This document shows, in pieces, positions 17,540 through 26,568 of a stretch of 49,920 bases of DNA. Source of the DNA: JBBILG01 sp037445085 (GTDB lineage: Bacteria > Pseudomonadota > Gammaproteobacteria > Burkholderiales > Methylophilaceae); assembly GCA_037445085.1 (NCBI GenBank), contig JBBILG010000004.1, forward strand, positions 1 through 49,920, written 5' to 3'. The notes under the pieces were generated by a model, which saw only the letters and a list, made by a program, of their open reading frames with translations, did no database searches and had not been told where the DNA came from. A program made the position numbers and the translations under genes. Numbering within the stretch: position 1 is the stretch's first letter; each line of letters opens with the position of its first letter.

Positions 17540-18004
17540 CTAGAACGGAATGTCGTCGTCCAAATCCTCGAAGCCGGAACCGCCCGGCAGCGAAGCGGGG
17601 GGGGCCGTCTGCGGACGCTGCGCGGCAGGTGCCGGCGCTTCATCAATCGCCATCTCGAGGGCGTTGCCGCCGCTGCGGCCGCCCAGCATCTGCATGCGAT
17701 CCGCACGGATTTCGGTGGTCTGGCGCTCGTTGCCGGCCGAGTCGGTCCACTTGCGCGTCTGTAGCCGGCCCTCGATGTAGACGCTGGAGCCCTTTTTCAG
17801 GTACTGGCCGGCCACTTCGGCCTGCTTGCCGAACATGGAGATGCGATGCCACTCGGTTTGTTCCTGTTTCTGCCCATTCTTGTCCTTCCAGGTTTCCGTG
17901 GTGGCAATGCTGAATGTCGCCACTGCGTCGCCCGAGGGCAGATAGCGCATCTCCGGGTCGCGCCCCAGGTTGCCAACCAGTATCACCTTGTTCACCGATG
18001 CCAT
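17540..18004 (-). CDS. ssb: Single-stranded DNA-binding protein
   Basis: Coats single-stranded DNA in replication, repair and recombination. 154 aa with the OB fold from MASVNKVILVGNLGRDPEMRY through GSSVYIEGRLQTRKW, a flexible Pro/Ala/Gly-rich linker (about 115-145), and the conserved acidic tail DLDDDIPF that docks partner proteins. Two nt downstream of the MFS gene, so probably cotranscribed; uvrA is divergent from the pair. Confidence 0.97.
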   Translation of the reverse strand: MASVNKVILVGNLGRDPEMRYLPSGDAVATFSIATTETWKDKNGQKQEQTEWHRISMFGKQAEVAGQYLKKGSSVYIEGRLQTRKWTDSAGNERQTTEIRADRMQMLGGRSGGNALEMAIDEAPAPAAQRPQTAPPASLPGGSGFEDLDDDIPF

Positions 18005-18006
18005 GT

Positions 18007-19389
18007 TCAGTCTCCCTTGTCTATCAGCCTCAATGCAGCCGCTTCATCCCAGCCGCGCATGTCCACCTTGAGCAGGGCCACGCCCTCGTCAGGCAGCACC
18101 ACCGCCTCGCGCACGCCATGCAGGGCGGCGAGCCGCGTGGCCAAAATCCTGCCGGCCGCCGCATCCAGCCCTTCTTCAAGGTGGAACATGCGGCTCTTCA
18201 CCGCCGGCGGCGAGCGCATGCCGGCGGCGAGCACGAGCCAGATGGCCATCAGCACGCTGCAAAACAGAAACACGGCGGGAAAGCCGTAGCGGTACGACAG
18301 CCAGCCGCCTGCAACGCCGCCGACAAAAACGCCCAGCGACTGCGCCGTATTATACACACCGATGGCCGTGCCCTTGCTCGCCGCCGGTGCGAACTTGGTG
18401 ATGAGCGAGGGCAGGCTGGCCTCCAGCACGTTGAGAGCGATGAAATAGAGCGCGAGCGAGGTGACGATGCCCCAGAACAGGCCGATGGACGCGGCGAACA
18501 CCAGTTGGGCGGCGAGCATGAGCGCAACCGCCGCGACGAAGACGGTTTTCAGCCGGGCTTTGCGCTCGCCGTAGACGATGGCCGGTACCACGCACAGGAA
18601 GGACAGCAGCACGATGGGCAGATACACTTGCCAGTGGCGGCTTTCATCCAGCTCGCCGGCCTGCTTGAGGGCGAGCGGCACCACCACGAACATCGCCATC
18701 TGCGCCGCGTGCAGGGCGAAGATGCCGAAATCGAGACGCAGCAGCTCGCGGTTGGCGAGCACTTCGCCCAGCCTGGCGGGGGTGGCCTCGGCGTCGGAAT
18801 GGAAGCGGCTCACGCGCGGATCGGGCACCACGTACTTGACGACGCCGATGGCCAGCAGCGCCAGCACGCCGGTCAGGGCGAAGATGCCCGGCACGCCGAT
18901 CCACTGGTTGAGCGCCGGCCCCGCCACCAGGGAAAGGGCGAACGTGATCCCTATCGTCCCGCCTATCATGGCCATGGCCTTGGTGCGGTGCTCCTCGCGC
19001 GTGAGATCGGCCACCAGTGCCGTCACCGCCGCCGACACCGCCCCCGCGCCCTGGATGGCACGGCCAACGACGACCCAATGGATGTCCGTGGCCAGCGCCG
19101 CCACCAGGCTGCCGGCAGCGAACAGCAGGAGGCCGAAGTAGATGACGCGCTTGCGCCCGAAACGGTCCGAGGCCATGCCGAAGGGCAGTTGCAGCAACGC
19201 CTGGGTAAGCCCGTAGGCGCCCAGCGCCAGGCCGACGAGCAGAAGACTGTCACCTCCCGGCAGGGTCTCGGCATAAATGGAAAAGATCGGCAGGATGAGG
19301 AACATCCCCAGCATGCGCAGGCTGTAGATGGAGGCAAGGCTGGCGCTGGCCCGGATTTCGGCGGGCGACATGCGTTCGGAATAAGGCAT
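18007..19389 (-). CDS. MFS transporter with C-terminal YAM-like domain (YajR-like)
   Basis: 460-aa inner-membrane major facilitator. It has 12 predicted hydrophobic helices. The loop between TM2 and TM3 carries GMASDRFGRKRVIYFG, the MFS signature. After the last helix (about 385) comes a soluble tail of about 65 residues (LAALHGVREAVVLPDEGVAL), matching the small YAM domain of E. coli YajR. Substrate unknown; proton-driven efflux is likely. Placement between uvrA and ssb is widespread in Betaproteobacteria. Confidence 0.88.
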   Translation of the reverse strand: MPYSERMSPAEIRASASLASIYSLRMLGMFLILPIFSIYAETLPGGDSLLLVGLALGAYGLTQALLQLPFGMASDRFGRKRVIYFGLLLFAAGSLVAALATDIHWVVVGRAIQGAGAVSAAVTALVADLTREEHRTKAMAMIGGTIGITFALSLVAGPALNQWIGVPGIFALTGVLALLAIGVVKYVVPDPRVSRFHSDAEATPARLGEVLANRELLRLDFGIFALHAAQMAMFVVVPLALKQAGELDESRHWQVYLPIVLLSFLCVVPAIVYGERKARLKTVFVAAVALMLAAQLVFAASIGLFWGIVTSLALYFIALNVLEASLPSLITKFAPAASKGTAIGVYNTAQSLGVFVGGVAGGWLSYRYGFPAVFLFCSVLMAIWLVLAAGMRSPPAVKSRMFHLEEGLDAAAGRILATRLAALHGVREAVVLPDEGVALLKVDMRGWDEAAALRLIDKGD

Positions 19390-19400
19390 GGAAATTCAGG

Positions 19401-19430
19401 TTGAGGTCGGTGCGGCAAACCATTTATATT
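19401..19430 (+). promoter_or_regulatory. Candidate sigma-70 promoter of uvrA
   Basis: TTGAGG (19401-19406) and TATATT (19425-19430) with an 18-bp spacer, ending 35 bp before the uvrA start. I found no LexA-type CTGT-N8-ACAG box in this short divergent region, so SOS control is not supported by the sequence. Confidence 0.35.
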
Positions 19431-19465
19431 AACAGGTTAGCCTTCTGCTCAAGAAATCGGCCCAG

Positions 19466-22309
19466 ATGGACAGCATCCGCATCCGCGGCGCACGCACGCA
19501 CAATCTCAAGAACGTCAATCTCGATCTGCCGCGCAACCGGATGATCGTCATCACCGGCCTGTCCGGCTCCGGCAAGTCCTCGCTGGCGTTCGACACCCTT
19601 TATGCCGAGGGGCAGCGGCGCTATGTGGAATCGCTCTCCGCCTACGCGCGCCAGTTCCTCGCGCGCATGGAAAAGCCCGACGTGGACCTGATCGAGGGCC
19701 TGTCGCCCGCCATCTCCATCGAGCAGAAATCCACCTCGCACAACCCGCGTTCCACAGTCGGCACGGTGACCGAAATCCACGATTACCTGCGCCTGCTGTT
19801 CGCACGTGCCGGCGATCCGGAATGCCCGGAGCACGGCATCCGCCTGTCCGCGCAGAGCGTGTCGCAGATGGTGGACGCGGTGCTGGCCCTGCCGGAGGAC
19901 ACCCGGCTGATGATCTTGGCGCCGGTGGTGTCCAACCGCAAGGGCGAGCAGCAGGAGCTGTTCGAGGAGCTGCGCGCGCAGGGCTTCGTGCGCGTGCGCG
20001 TGGACGGCGAGATCCACGAACTGGATGCTGTGCCCAGGCTTGCCAAGACGGTGAAACACAACATCGACGTGGTGGTGGATCGCCTCAAGGTGCGCGCCGA
20101 CCCCGCACCGGGTTCCGGGGGAGGCGTAAAGCAGCGCTTGGCTGAATCGTTCGAGACCGCGCTGCGCCTCGCCGACGGCCGCGCGATGGCCATGGAGATG
20201 GATTCCGGCCGGGAGCACCTGTTTTCCGCCAAGTTCGCCTGCCCGCTGTGCAACTACTCGCTGCCGGAGCTGGAGCCGCGCCTGTTCTCCTTCAACAACC
20301 CCATGGGTGCCTGCCCCCGGTGCGACGGCCTCGGGCAGATCGGCTTCTTCGATCCTAAGCGCATCGTCGCCTTCCCGCACCTGTCGTTGGCGGCCGGCGC
20401 CATCAAGGGCTGGGATCGGCGCAACCAGTTCTATTTCCAGATGCTGCAAGGCCTGGCCCACCACTACGGCTTCGATCTCGACACCCCATTCGAGAACCTG
20501 CCCGAGGCCGTGCAGGACATCGTGCTCTACGGCAGCGGCCGTGCGGCCATCGCCTTTCGCTATCTCAACGAGCGCGGCCAGTTCGTCGAACGCCGCCACG
20601 CCTTCGAGGGCATCGTGCACAACCTGGAGCGGCGCTACCGCGAGACCGACTCCATCACCGTGCGCGAGGAGCTCGCCAAATATCTCAATACGCGCCCCTG
20701 TCCGGACTGCGAGGGCACCCGCCTGCGCCGGGAAGCGCGCCACGTGCGGGTCGGCCCACACAACATCCACGATCTCTGCGAGGCGCCGCTCCGGCAGGCG
20801 CTCGCCTTTTTCGAGTCGCTCAAGCTCGACGGCCAGAAACTGGCCATCGCCGACAAGATCGTCAAGGAAATCGTCAGCCGGCTGCAGTTCCTTATCAACG
20901 TCGGCCTAGATTACCTGTCACTGGCGCGCTCGGCGGAAACGCTGTCCGGCGGCGAGGCGCAGCGCATCCGGCTCGCCTCGCAGATCGGCTCCGGCCTCAC
21001 CGGCGTCATGTACGTGCTGGATGAGCCTTCCATCGGCCTGCACCAGCGCGACAACGACCGCCTGCTGGAGACCCTGCACCGCCTGCGCGAGATCGGCAAC
21101 AGCGTGATCGTGGTGGAACACGACCGCGACGCCATTCTCTCCGCCGATTACGTGGTGGACATCGGCCCCGGTGCCGGCGAGCATGGCGGCCGCATCGTCG
21201 CCCAAGGCACGCCGGCGGACGTGCAGGCCAACCCGGATTCGCTCACCGGCCAGTATCTCTCCGGCAGCAAGCGCATCGCCGTGCCCGCCACCCGGCGCCG
21301 GCCCGACCCCGGGCGCTGGCTCAGCCTCCGCGGGGCGCGCGGCAACAATCTCAAGGAGGTCGATTTCAGGCTGCCGGTGGGGCTGTTCACCGGCGTTACC
21401 GGCGTCTCCGGCTCTGGCAAGTCCACCCTGGTCAACGACACCCTGTTTCGCGCCGTCGCGCGGCACCTCTACGGATCGAGCACGGAACCGGCGCCGCATG
21501 CGGAAATCGACGGCCTGCAGTTCTTCGACAAGGTAGTGGATGTCGACCAGAGTCCGATCGGCCGCACCCCCCGCTCCAACCCGGCCACCTACACCGGCCT
21601 GTTCACGCCCATCCGCGAGCTGTTTGCCGGCGTGCCGGAGTCACGTGCGCGCGGCTACGGGCCGGGACGCTATTCCTTCAACGTCAGGGGCGGGCGCTGC
21701 GAGGCTTGTCAGGGCGACGGCGTGATCCGGGTGGAGATGCACTTCCTGCCGGACATCTATGTGCCCTGCGACGTGTGCAAGGGCAAGCGCTACAACCGCG
21801 AGACGCTGGAAATCCAGTACAAGGGCAGGAACATCCACGAGATGCTGGAAATGACGGTGGAGCAGGCGCACGTCTTCTTCCATGCCGTGCCGGTGGTGCA
21901 GCGCAAGCTGCAAACCCTGCTCGACGTGGGGCTGGGCTACATCACCCTGGGACAGTCGGCCACCACGCTGTCGGGCGGCGAGGCGCAGCGCGTGAAGCTG
22001 GCCCTGGAACTGTCCAAGCGCGACACTGGCCGCACCCTGTACATCCTGGACGAACCCACCACCGGTTTGCACTTCGCCGACATCGAGCTGCTGCTGGGCG
22101 TGCTGCACCGCCTGCGCGATCACGGCAACACGGTGGTGGTGATCGAGCACAACCTGGACGTCATCAAGACCGCCGACTGGCTCGTCGACCTCGGCCCGGA
22201 AGGCGGCGGCGGCGGCGGCCGCATCGTCGCCAGCGGAACCCCGGAAGAAGTGGCGGCCAACCCGGCCAGCCATACCGGACGCCATCTCAGGCCCTATCTG
22301 AACCTGTAG
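19466..22309 (+). CDS. uvrA: Excinuclease ABC subunit A
   Basis: Damage-recognition ATPase of nucleotide excision repair. 947 aa, normal length. Two ABC modules: Walker A GLSGSGKSSLAFDTLYAEG (about 32-50) and GVSGSGKSTLVNDTLF (about 650), each with an LSGGEAQR signature. The zinc modules are CPLCNYSLPE/CPRCDG and CEACQGDG/CDVCKG. ATG at 19466 gives the canonical MDSIRIRGARTHNLKN start. Ends 1 nt before the convergent mtgA. Confidence 0.98.
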   Translation: MDSIRIRGARTHNLKNVNLDLPRNRMIVITGLSGSGKSSLAFDTLYAEGQRRYVESLSAYARQFLARMEKPDVDLIEGLSPAISIEQKSTSHNPRSTVGTVTEIHDYLRLLFARAGDPECPEHGIRLSAQSVSQMVDAVLALPEDTRLMILAPVVSNRKGEQQELFEELRAQGFVRVRVDGEIHELDAVPRLAKTVKHNIDVVVDRLKVRADPAPGSGGGVKQRLAESFETALRLADGRAMAMEMDSGREHLFSAKFACPLCNYSLPELEPRLFSFNNPMGACPRCDGLGQIGFFDPKRIVAFPHLSLAAGAIKGWDRRNQFYFQMLQGLAHHYGFDLDTPFENLPEAVQDIVLYGSGRAAIAFRYLNERGQFVERRHAFEGIVHNLERRYRETDSITVREELAKYLNTRPCPDCEGTRLRREARHVRVGPHNIHDLCEAPLRQALAFFESLKLDGQKLAIADKIVKEIVSRLQFLINVGLDYLSLARSAETLSGGEAQRIRLASQIGSGLTGVMYVLDEPSIGLHQRDNDRLLETLHRLREIGNSVIVVEHDRDAILSADYVVDIGPGAGEHGGRIVAQGTPADVQANPDSLTGQYLSGSKRIAVPATRRRPDPGRWLSLRGARGNNLKEVDFRLPVGLFTGVTGVSGSGKSTLVNDTLFRAVARHLYGSSTEPAPHAEIDGLQFFDKVVDVDQSPIGRTPRSNPATYTGLFTPIRELFAGVPESRARGYGPGRYSFNVRGGRCEACQGDGVIRVEMHFLPDIYVPCDVCKGKRYNRETLEIQYKGRNIHEMLEMTVEQAHVFFHAVPVVQRKLQTLLDVGLGYITLGQSATTLSGGEAQRVKLALELSKRDTGRTLYILDEPTTGLHFADIELLLGVLHRLRDHGNTVVVIEHNLDVIKTADWLVDLGPEGGGGGGRIVASGTPEEVAANPASHTGRHLRPYLNL

Positions 22310-22310
22310 T

Positions 22311-23003
22311 TCAGGGCACCTGCACCTGGTGCATGCGTGCCGCGATGGTCGCGGTTTGCCGCGCCAGATAGGCCGAATGGCGACGCTTGTCGTAGTGGCG
22401 TGGATTGGGCACCTTGGCCGCCAGGCGCGCCGCCTGCCAGCCGGTCAGATGGGCGGCGGAAACGCCGAAGTAATGGCGCGCCGCCGCTTCGGCGCCGAAC
22501 ACGCCGTCGCCCCACTCGATAACGTTGAGGTAGAGCTCCAGGATGCGCCGCTTGCTCATGGTCGCCTCCAGCATGACCGTGATCACCGCCTCCTGCAACT
22601 TGCGCCAGGGCGTGCGGCTGGTGGAGAGGAACAGGTTCTTGGCGAGCTGCTGGCTGATGGTGGAGCCGCCGGCGACGATGCGGCCCCTCTTCAGGTTTTT
22701 CTCGTAGGCGTGCTGGATGCCTTCCCAGTCGAAGCCCTCATGCTGAACGAACCTGGCATCCTCCGCCGCGATCACGGCGCGCTTGAGGTTGCCGGAAATG
22801 CGCGCGTACGGCACCCAGCGGTGCTTCAGCTCCGCATCGGGATTCTTTTCCTGCAAAACGCTCAGCCGCTCGCGCATGAAGGCGGTGGAGGACGGATTAT
22901 GGTCCACCCACCAGAGAATGTGCAGGAATATCCACAACTGATAGGCCAGCAACAGCCCCAGCAGGACGAGCAGGCCGCGCCACAGCAGGCGTCCCGGTCT
23001 CAT
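22311..23003 (-). CDS. mtgA: Monofunctional peptidoglycan glycosyltransferase
   Basis: Polymerises lipid II glycan strands at the inner membrane. 230 aa, with one N-terminal membrane anchor (about 10-31) and a GT51 domain without a transpeptidase. Catalytic AAEDARFVQHEG (Glu81), GGSTISQQLAKNLFL, RKLQEAVITVMLE and ILELYLNVIEWGDGVFG are all present. ATG overlaps the aroE stop by 4 nt. With PBP1A at the left end of the window, this is a second GT51 enzyme, one that would still be functional if PBP1A is truly broken. Confidence 0.96.
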   Translation of the reverse strand: MRPGRLLWRGLLVLLGLLLAYQLWIFLHILWWVDHNPSSTAFMRERLSVLQEKNPDAELKHRWVPYARISGNLKRAVIAAEDARFVQHEGFDWEGIQHAYEKNLKRGRIVAGGSTISQQLAKNLFLSTSRTPWRKLQEAVITVMLEATMSKRRILELYLNVIEWGDGVFGAEAAARHYFGVSAAHLTGWQAARLAAKVPNPRHYDKRRHSAYLARQTATIAARMHQVQVP

Positions 23004-23803
23004 GACCCGCCGCGCAACTGGGCGATGACCGGCTGCGTCTGCGGACGCACGCCGCGCCAGAGGTAGAATGACTCTGCCGCCTGCTCCACCAGCATGCCGA
23101 GGCCGTCAGCGACTCGTGCGCCATGCGCGCGGGCGAAGCGCATGAACGGTGTCTCGCGTCCGTACAACATGTCGTAGGCCAGCGCCGCGGCGGCGAACAT
23201 CTCCGGCGGCAGCGGTGGCATGGCATCGTCAAGCCCGCTGGAGGTGGCGTTGATGACCAGGCCGAAGCGCTGACCGGCGAGGTCCGGGTAGCCGCAGGCC
23301 GTCAGGCCGCCGAAGTGGCGCTGCAGTTGCTCGGCTCTGGCCACGCTGCGGTTGGCCACCACCAGTTGCGCCGGCCGCCGCTCCAGGAGCGGGCGGATCA
23401 CGCCGCGCGCGGCACCGCCGGCCCCCATCACCAGCACGCGCCGGCCGGCGAGATCGAACCCCAAGTTGACGGTAATGTCGCGCACCAGGCCGACGCCGTC
23501 GGTGTTGTCGCCACGGATGGCCTCAGCGTCGAAGCTGAGGGTGTTCACCGCCCCGGCATCGCGCGCGCGCGCGCTCAGCTCCGTGGCGAGACGAAAGGCC
23601 TCCTGCTTGAACGGGACGGTGACATTGGCACCGCGCCCGCCGGCGTCGCGGAACTGCCGCACGCATTCGGCGAAACCATCCAGCGGCGCCAGGATGCGGC
23701 CGTATTCCAGGTCCTGCCCGGTCTGACGAGCGAAGGCGGCGTGGATCAGCGGCGACTTGCTGTGCCCGACCGGATTGCCAATGACGGCGTAGCGGTCCGT
23801 CAT
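23000..23803 (-). CDS. aroE: Shikimate dehydrogenase
   Basis: NADPH-dependent reduction of 3-dehydroshikimate to shikimate. 267 aa. The substrate site is visible as GNPVGHSKSPLIHAAF and NVTVPFKQ (catalytic Lys) with GDNTDGVG; the NADP-binding loop is VMGAGGAARGVI followed by VANRSVARAEQL. ATG at 23803, 3 nt after the rhodanese gene. Third shikimate-pathway gene in the window, but in a separate operon from aroKB. Confidence 0.97.
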   Translation of the reverse strand: MTDRYAVIGNPVGHSKSPLIHAAFARQTGQDLEYGRILAPLDGFAECVRQFRDAGGRGANVTVPFKQEAFRLATELSARARDAGAVNTLSFDAEAIRGDNTDGVGLVRDITVNLGFDLAGRRVLVMGAGGAARGVIRPLLERRPAQLVVANRSVARAEQLQRHFGGLTACGYPDLAGQRFGLVINATSSGLDDAMPPLPPEMFAAAALAYDMLYGRETPFMRFARAHGARVADGLGMLVEQAAESFYLWRGVRPQTQPVIAQLRGGS

Positions 23804-23806
23804 GCC

Positions 23807-24259
23807 CTAATTCGACCAAGGCAGTCCGGCCACCTTCCAGCCGTTGATCCTGCCGCGCTGGCCGGTGGTTTGGTCCATGCCCCCCTCGAAGCCTTCCAGC
23901 ACATTGTAGCAGTTGGTGTAGCCGGTACCGGTGGCGGCTGCCGCAGCGTTGTGCGAGCGCCCGCCGGTGCGGCAGATGAACATGACCAGCGCTTCGGGAT
24001 CGATCTGGCGGGTGAGCTGGGCGAGGAAGTCGGGATTGGGGCTCATGTCCGGGTAGAACGCCCACTCGATATGCACGGCACCGGGAATGCGTCCGACCAG
24101 TTCCAGCTCGGGGCGCGTGCGCACATCCACCAGCCTCGCCCCTGGCGCCTGCTCGCGCACGTGCTGCGCTTCGGCGGGGGTGAGGCTGCCTGCATAGGGC
24201 AGGCCCTCCTGCTGCGCGCGTTGATGTGCCCGGTCCAGTATTTCGCTCAAAGTTTCCAT
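23807..24259 (-). CDS. Rhodanese-like sulfurtransferase
   Basis: 150-aa single-domain rhodanese. ARLVDVRTRPE (46-51) opens the fold, and the active-site loop is CRTGGRS with the persulfide-carrying Cys96. An N-terminal helical extension of about 40 residues precedes the domain. ATG 24259 is chosen; longer frames upstream have no ribosome-binding site and run into the glnA control region. First gene of a likely rhodanese-aroE-mtgA operon. The physiological sulfur acceptor is unknown. Confidence 0.88.
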   Translation of the reverse strand: METLSEILDRAHQRAQQEGLPYAGSLTPAEAQHVREQAPGARLVDVRTRPELELVGRIPGAVHIEWAFYPDMSPNPDFLAQLTRQIDPEALVMFICRTGGRSHNAAAAATGTGYTNCYNVLEGFEGGMDQTTGQRGRINGWKVAGLPWSN

Positions 24260-24326
24260 GGTGGGTTCCCTGCAATGTCGGTGGTGAATGGTTTGTAGTA
24301 TAAATCGATTCGCCCGCGCCGCATAA

Positions 24327-24373
24327 TGCACCAGAATGGTGCCATGACATCATTAACGCACCAACATGGTGCA
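24327..24373 (+). promoter_or_regulatory. Two NtrC-type enhancer sites upstream of glnA
   Basis: TGCACCAGAATGGTGCC (24327-24343) and CGCACCAACATGGTGCA (24357-24373) both match the NtrC dyad consensus TGCACC-N5-GGTGCA with one mismatch each. Their centres are 30 bp apart, about three helical turns, so dimers would bind the same DNA face. They lie about 97 and 127 bp upstream of the start expected from the -24/-12 promoter, close to the spacing at E. coli glnAp2. ntrB and ntrC are encoded just downstream. Confidence 0.85.
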
Positions 24374-24435
24374 TGACACGGCAATTTTCTTTTGCAATCC
24401 GATATGTGAGAATGACAGACAGCCAGATTGCATGC

Positions 24436-24452
24436 TGGCATGGATCATGCTT
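24436..24452 (+). promoter_or_regulatory. Sigma-54 (-24/-12) promoter of glnA
   Basis: TGGCATGGATCATGCTT has the invariant GG (24437-24438) and GC (24449-24450) separated by the required 10 bp. It departs from TGGCAC-N5-TTGC at two positions. Located 44 bp before the glnA start codon and downstream of the two NtrC sites. Confidence 0.75.
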
Positions 24453-24495
24453 GATCCGCGTGTCCGTTCACTCAATGACCTGTTAGGAGATTTCA

Positions 24496-25905
24496 ATGGC
24501 AGTCGCCGATGTAATGAAAATGGTGCGGGAAAACGACATCAAGTTCGTCGATTTCCGCTTTACCGACACGCGAGGCAAGGAGCAGCACGTTTCCGTGCCC
24601 GTTTCCGCCTTCAGCGAGGACAAGTTCACCGAGGGCCATGCCTTCGACGGCTCCTCCATCGCCGGCTGGAAGGGCATCCAGGCGTCCGACATGCTGCTGA
24701 TGCCGGACCCCGACACCGCCAACATCGACCCGTTCTATGACGAGCCGACCCTGACCATCACCTGTGACGTCATCGAGCCGTCCGAAGGCAAGGGCTATGA
24801 CCGCTGCCCACGTTCCATCGCCAAGCGCGCCGAAGCATATCTCAAGTCCACCGGCATCGGCGATGTCGCCTACTTCGGCCCGGAACCCGAGTTCTTCATC
24901 TTCGATTCTGTCAACTGGTCCGTGGACATGTCCGGCAGCATGTGCAAGGTGCATTCCGAAGAGGCGGCCTGGGTGTCCGGCGAGAAGTTCGATGGCGGCA
25001 ACATCGGCCACCGCCCGACCGTCAAGGGCGGCTACTTCCCGGTGCCGCCGGTGGATTCCTTCCAGGACGTGCGTTCCGCCATGTGCCTGGCCCTGGAAGA
25101 AATGGGCGTGCCGGTGGAAGTTCACCATCACGAGGTGGCCACCGCCGGCCAGTGCGAAATCGGCACCCGCTTCGCCTCGCTGGTCAAGCGCGCCGACTGG
25201 ACGCAGATCCTCAAGTACGTGGTGCACAACGTCGCCCACCAGTACGGCAAGACCGCGACCTTCATGCCCAAGCCCATCGTCGGCGACAACGGCTCCGGCA
25301 TGCACGTGCACCAGTCCATCTGGAAGGACGGCAAGAACCTGTTCGCGGGCAACGGCTACGCCGGCCTGTCCGAATTCGCGCTCTACTACATCGGCGGCAT
25401 CATCAAGCATGCCCGCGCGCTCAACGCCATCACCAACCCGCTCACCAACTCCTACAAGCGTCTGGTGCCGGGCTTCGAAGCGCCGGTGAAGCTGGCCTAC
25501 TCCGCCCGCAACCGCTCCGCCTCCATCCGTGTGCCCTACGTGCAGTCCGACAAGGCGCGCCGCATCGAAGTGCGCTTCCCGGACCCGGGCGCGAACCCGT
25601 ATCTGGCCTTCACCGCATTGATGATGGCCGGCCTCGACGGCGTGCAGAACAAGATCCATCCGGGCGATCCGGCCGACAAGAACCTCTACGACCTGCCGCC
25701 GGAAGAGGACGCCAGGATCCCCACCGTGTGCGCGAGCCTGGACCAGGCGCTGGAATACCTGGACCGCGACCGCGAGTTCCTGACCCGCGGTGGCGTGTTC
25801 TCCGACGACTTCATCGATGCCTACATCGACCTGAAGATGGAGGAAGTGACCCGCTTCCGCATGACCACCCACCCGGTCGAGTACGACATGTACTACTCGA
25901 TCTGA
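24496..25905 (+). CDS. glnA: Glutamine synthetase type I
   Basis: ATP-dependent synthesis of glutamine from glutamate and ammonium; dodecamer. 469 aa, GSI-beta type. Visible are the beta-Grasp start (VKFVDFRFTDTRGKEQHV-like), the metal/ATP-binding GPEPEFFIFD, VEVHHHEVATAGQCEIG, NGSGMHVHQS, and the adenylylation site NLYDLPPEE with Tyr398, so activity is likely controlled by GlnE. ATG 24496 is preceded by TTAGGAGA. Expression is predicted to be under sigma-54/NtrC control, and a strong terminator follows. Confidence 0.98.
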   Translation: MAVADVMKMVRENDIKFVDFRFTDTRGKEQHVSVPVSAFSEDKFTEGHAFDGSSIAGWKGIQASDMLLMPDPDTANIDPFYDEPTLTITCDVIEPSEGKGYDRCPRSIAKRAEAYLKSTGIGDVAYFGPEPEFFIFDSVNWSVDMSGSMCKVHSEEAAWVSGEKFDGGNIGHRPTVKGGYFPVPPVDSFQDVRSAMCLALEEMGVPVEVHHHEVATAGQCEIGTRFASLVKRADWTQILKYVVHNVAHQYGKTATFMPKPIVGDNGSGMHVHQSIWKDGKNLFAGNGYAGLSEFALYYIGGIIKHARALNAITNPLTNSYKRLVPGFEAPVKLAYSARNRSASIRVPYVQSDKARRIEVRFPDPGANPYLAFTALMMAGLDGVQNKIHPGDPADKNLYDLPPEEDARIPTVCASLDQALEYLDRDREFLTRGGVFSDDFIDAYIDLKMEEVTRFRMTTHPVEYDMYYSI

Positions 25906-25927
25906 AGCGGATCGGCACGGCAGCAAG

Positions 25928-25951
25928 GGCGGGGGCGACCCCGCCTTTTTT
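25928..25951 (+). terminator. Rho-independent terminator of glnA
   Basis: GGCGGGG (25928-25934) pairs with CCCCGCC (25939-25945) around a GCGA tetraloop, followed by TTTTTT. 23 bp after the glnA stop; it separates glnA from the DUF4124-ntrBC genes. Confidence 0.92.
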
Positions 25952-26025
25952 GTTTGCCGGGGTGGTCAACCCGGCCGCGTGCCGGCGCGTTGCCTGCCTA
26001 CCCTTTCTGCTCTACACTCACCGCC

Positions 26026-26523
26026 ATGAACAGAATACTCTGCACGCTGCTGGCACTGGGCTGGACGATGGCCGCCCAGGCCGAAATCTACAAGCACGTG
26101 GATGCCGAAGGCCGCGTCACCTACACCAACATTCCGATGAAGGGTGCGGTCAAGCTCGACATCGGGCCGCCCATGTCCACCAGCCCGCCGGCCGAGAGGC
26201 CGGCCGCGGCCAAGTCGCCGGCCGGCTTCCCCAGGGTGGAACCGGCCGAGCAGCAGCAGCGCGACGCCAAGCGCCGCGAGATCCTGGAACTGGAACTCGC
26301 CGCCGAGCGCAAGGCACTGGAAAATGCCAGGCTGGCCTACGCCGAGGCCGAGAAGGACCCGGAAGTGTTCAGAACCACCGTCATCGGCAAGGACGGCAAG
26401 CCGCAGGTGGTCACCCGGCGCAACGTGGCGATGTATCAGGAAAAGCTGCGGGTACTACAGGAAGAAATCGACCGGCACCAGCGCAACATCGACATGCTGG
26501 AGCAGGAGCTTTCCCGGCTGTAA
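26026..26523 (+). CDS. DUF4124 domain-containing exported protein
   Basis: 165-aa protein with a signal peptide (MNRILCTLLALGWTMAAQA, cleavage before EIYKH) and an N-terminal DUF4124 domain beginning EIYKHVDAEGRVTYTNIP, the family pattern (YKwvDe-G-vtYsd-P). A proline-rich linker and a long charged coiled coil (about 85-163) follow. Function unknown; probably periplasmic. Such genes often lie between glnA and ntrB in Betaproteobacteria. ATG 26026 is chosen because it starts the signal peptide; a longer frame upstream has no such feature. Confidence 0.85.
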   Translation: MNRILCTLLALGWTMAAQAEIYKHVDAEGRVTYTNIPMKGAVKLDIGPPMSTSPPAERPAAAKSPAGFPRVEPAEQQQRDAKRREILELELAAERKALENARLAYAEAEKDPEVFRTTVIGKDGKPQVVTRRNVAMYQEKLRVLQEEIDRHQRNIDMLEQELSRL

Positions 26524-26568
26524 CCCCGCCGCCCTGCCTGGCCCGGCTTTTGCTTACCATGCAGGGTC

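Noticed and set aside
19390..19465. LexA box upstream of uvrA
   Set aside because: No CTGT-N8-ACAG match was found; only a lone ACAG is present.
24380..24395. GGCA...TTTTGC as a second -24/-12 promoter for glnA
   Set aside because: GG and GC are 12 bp apart instead of 10.
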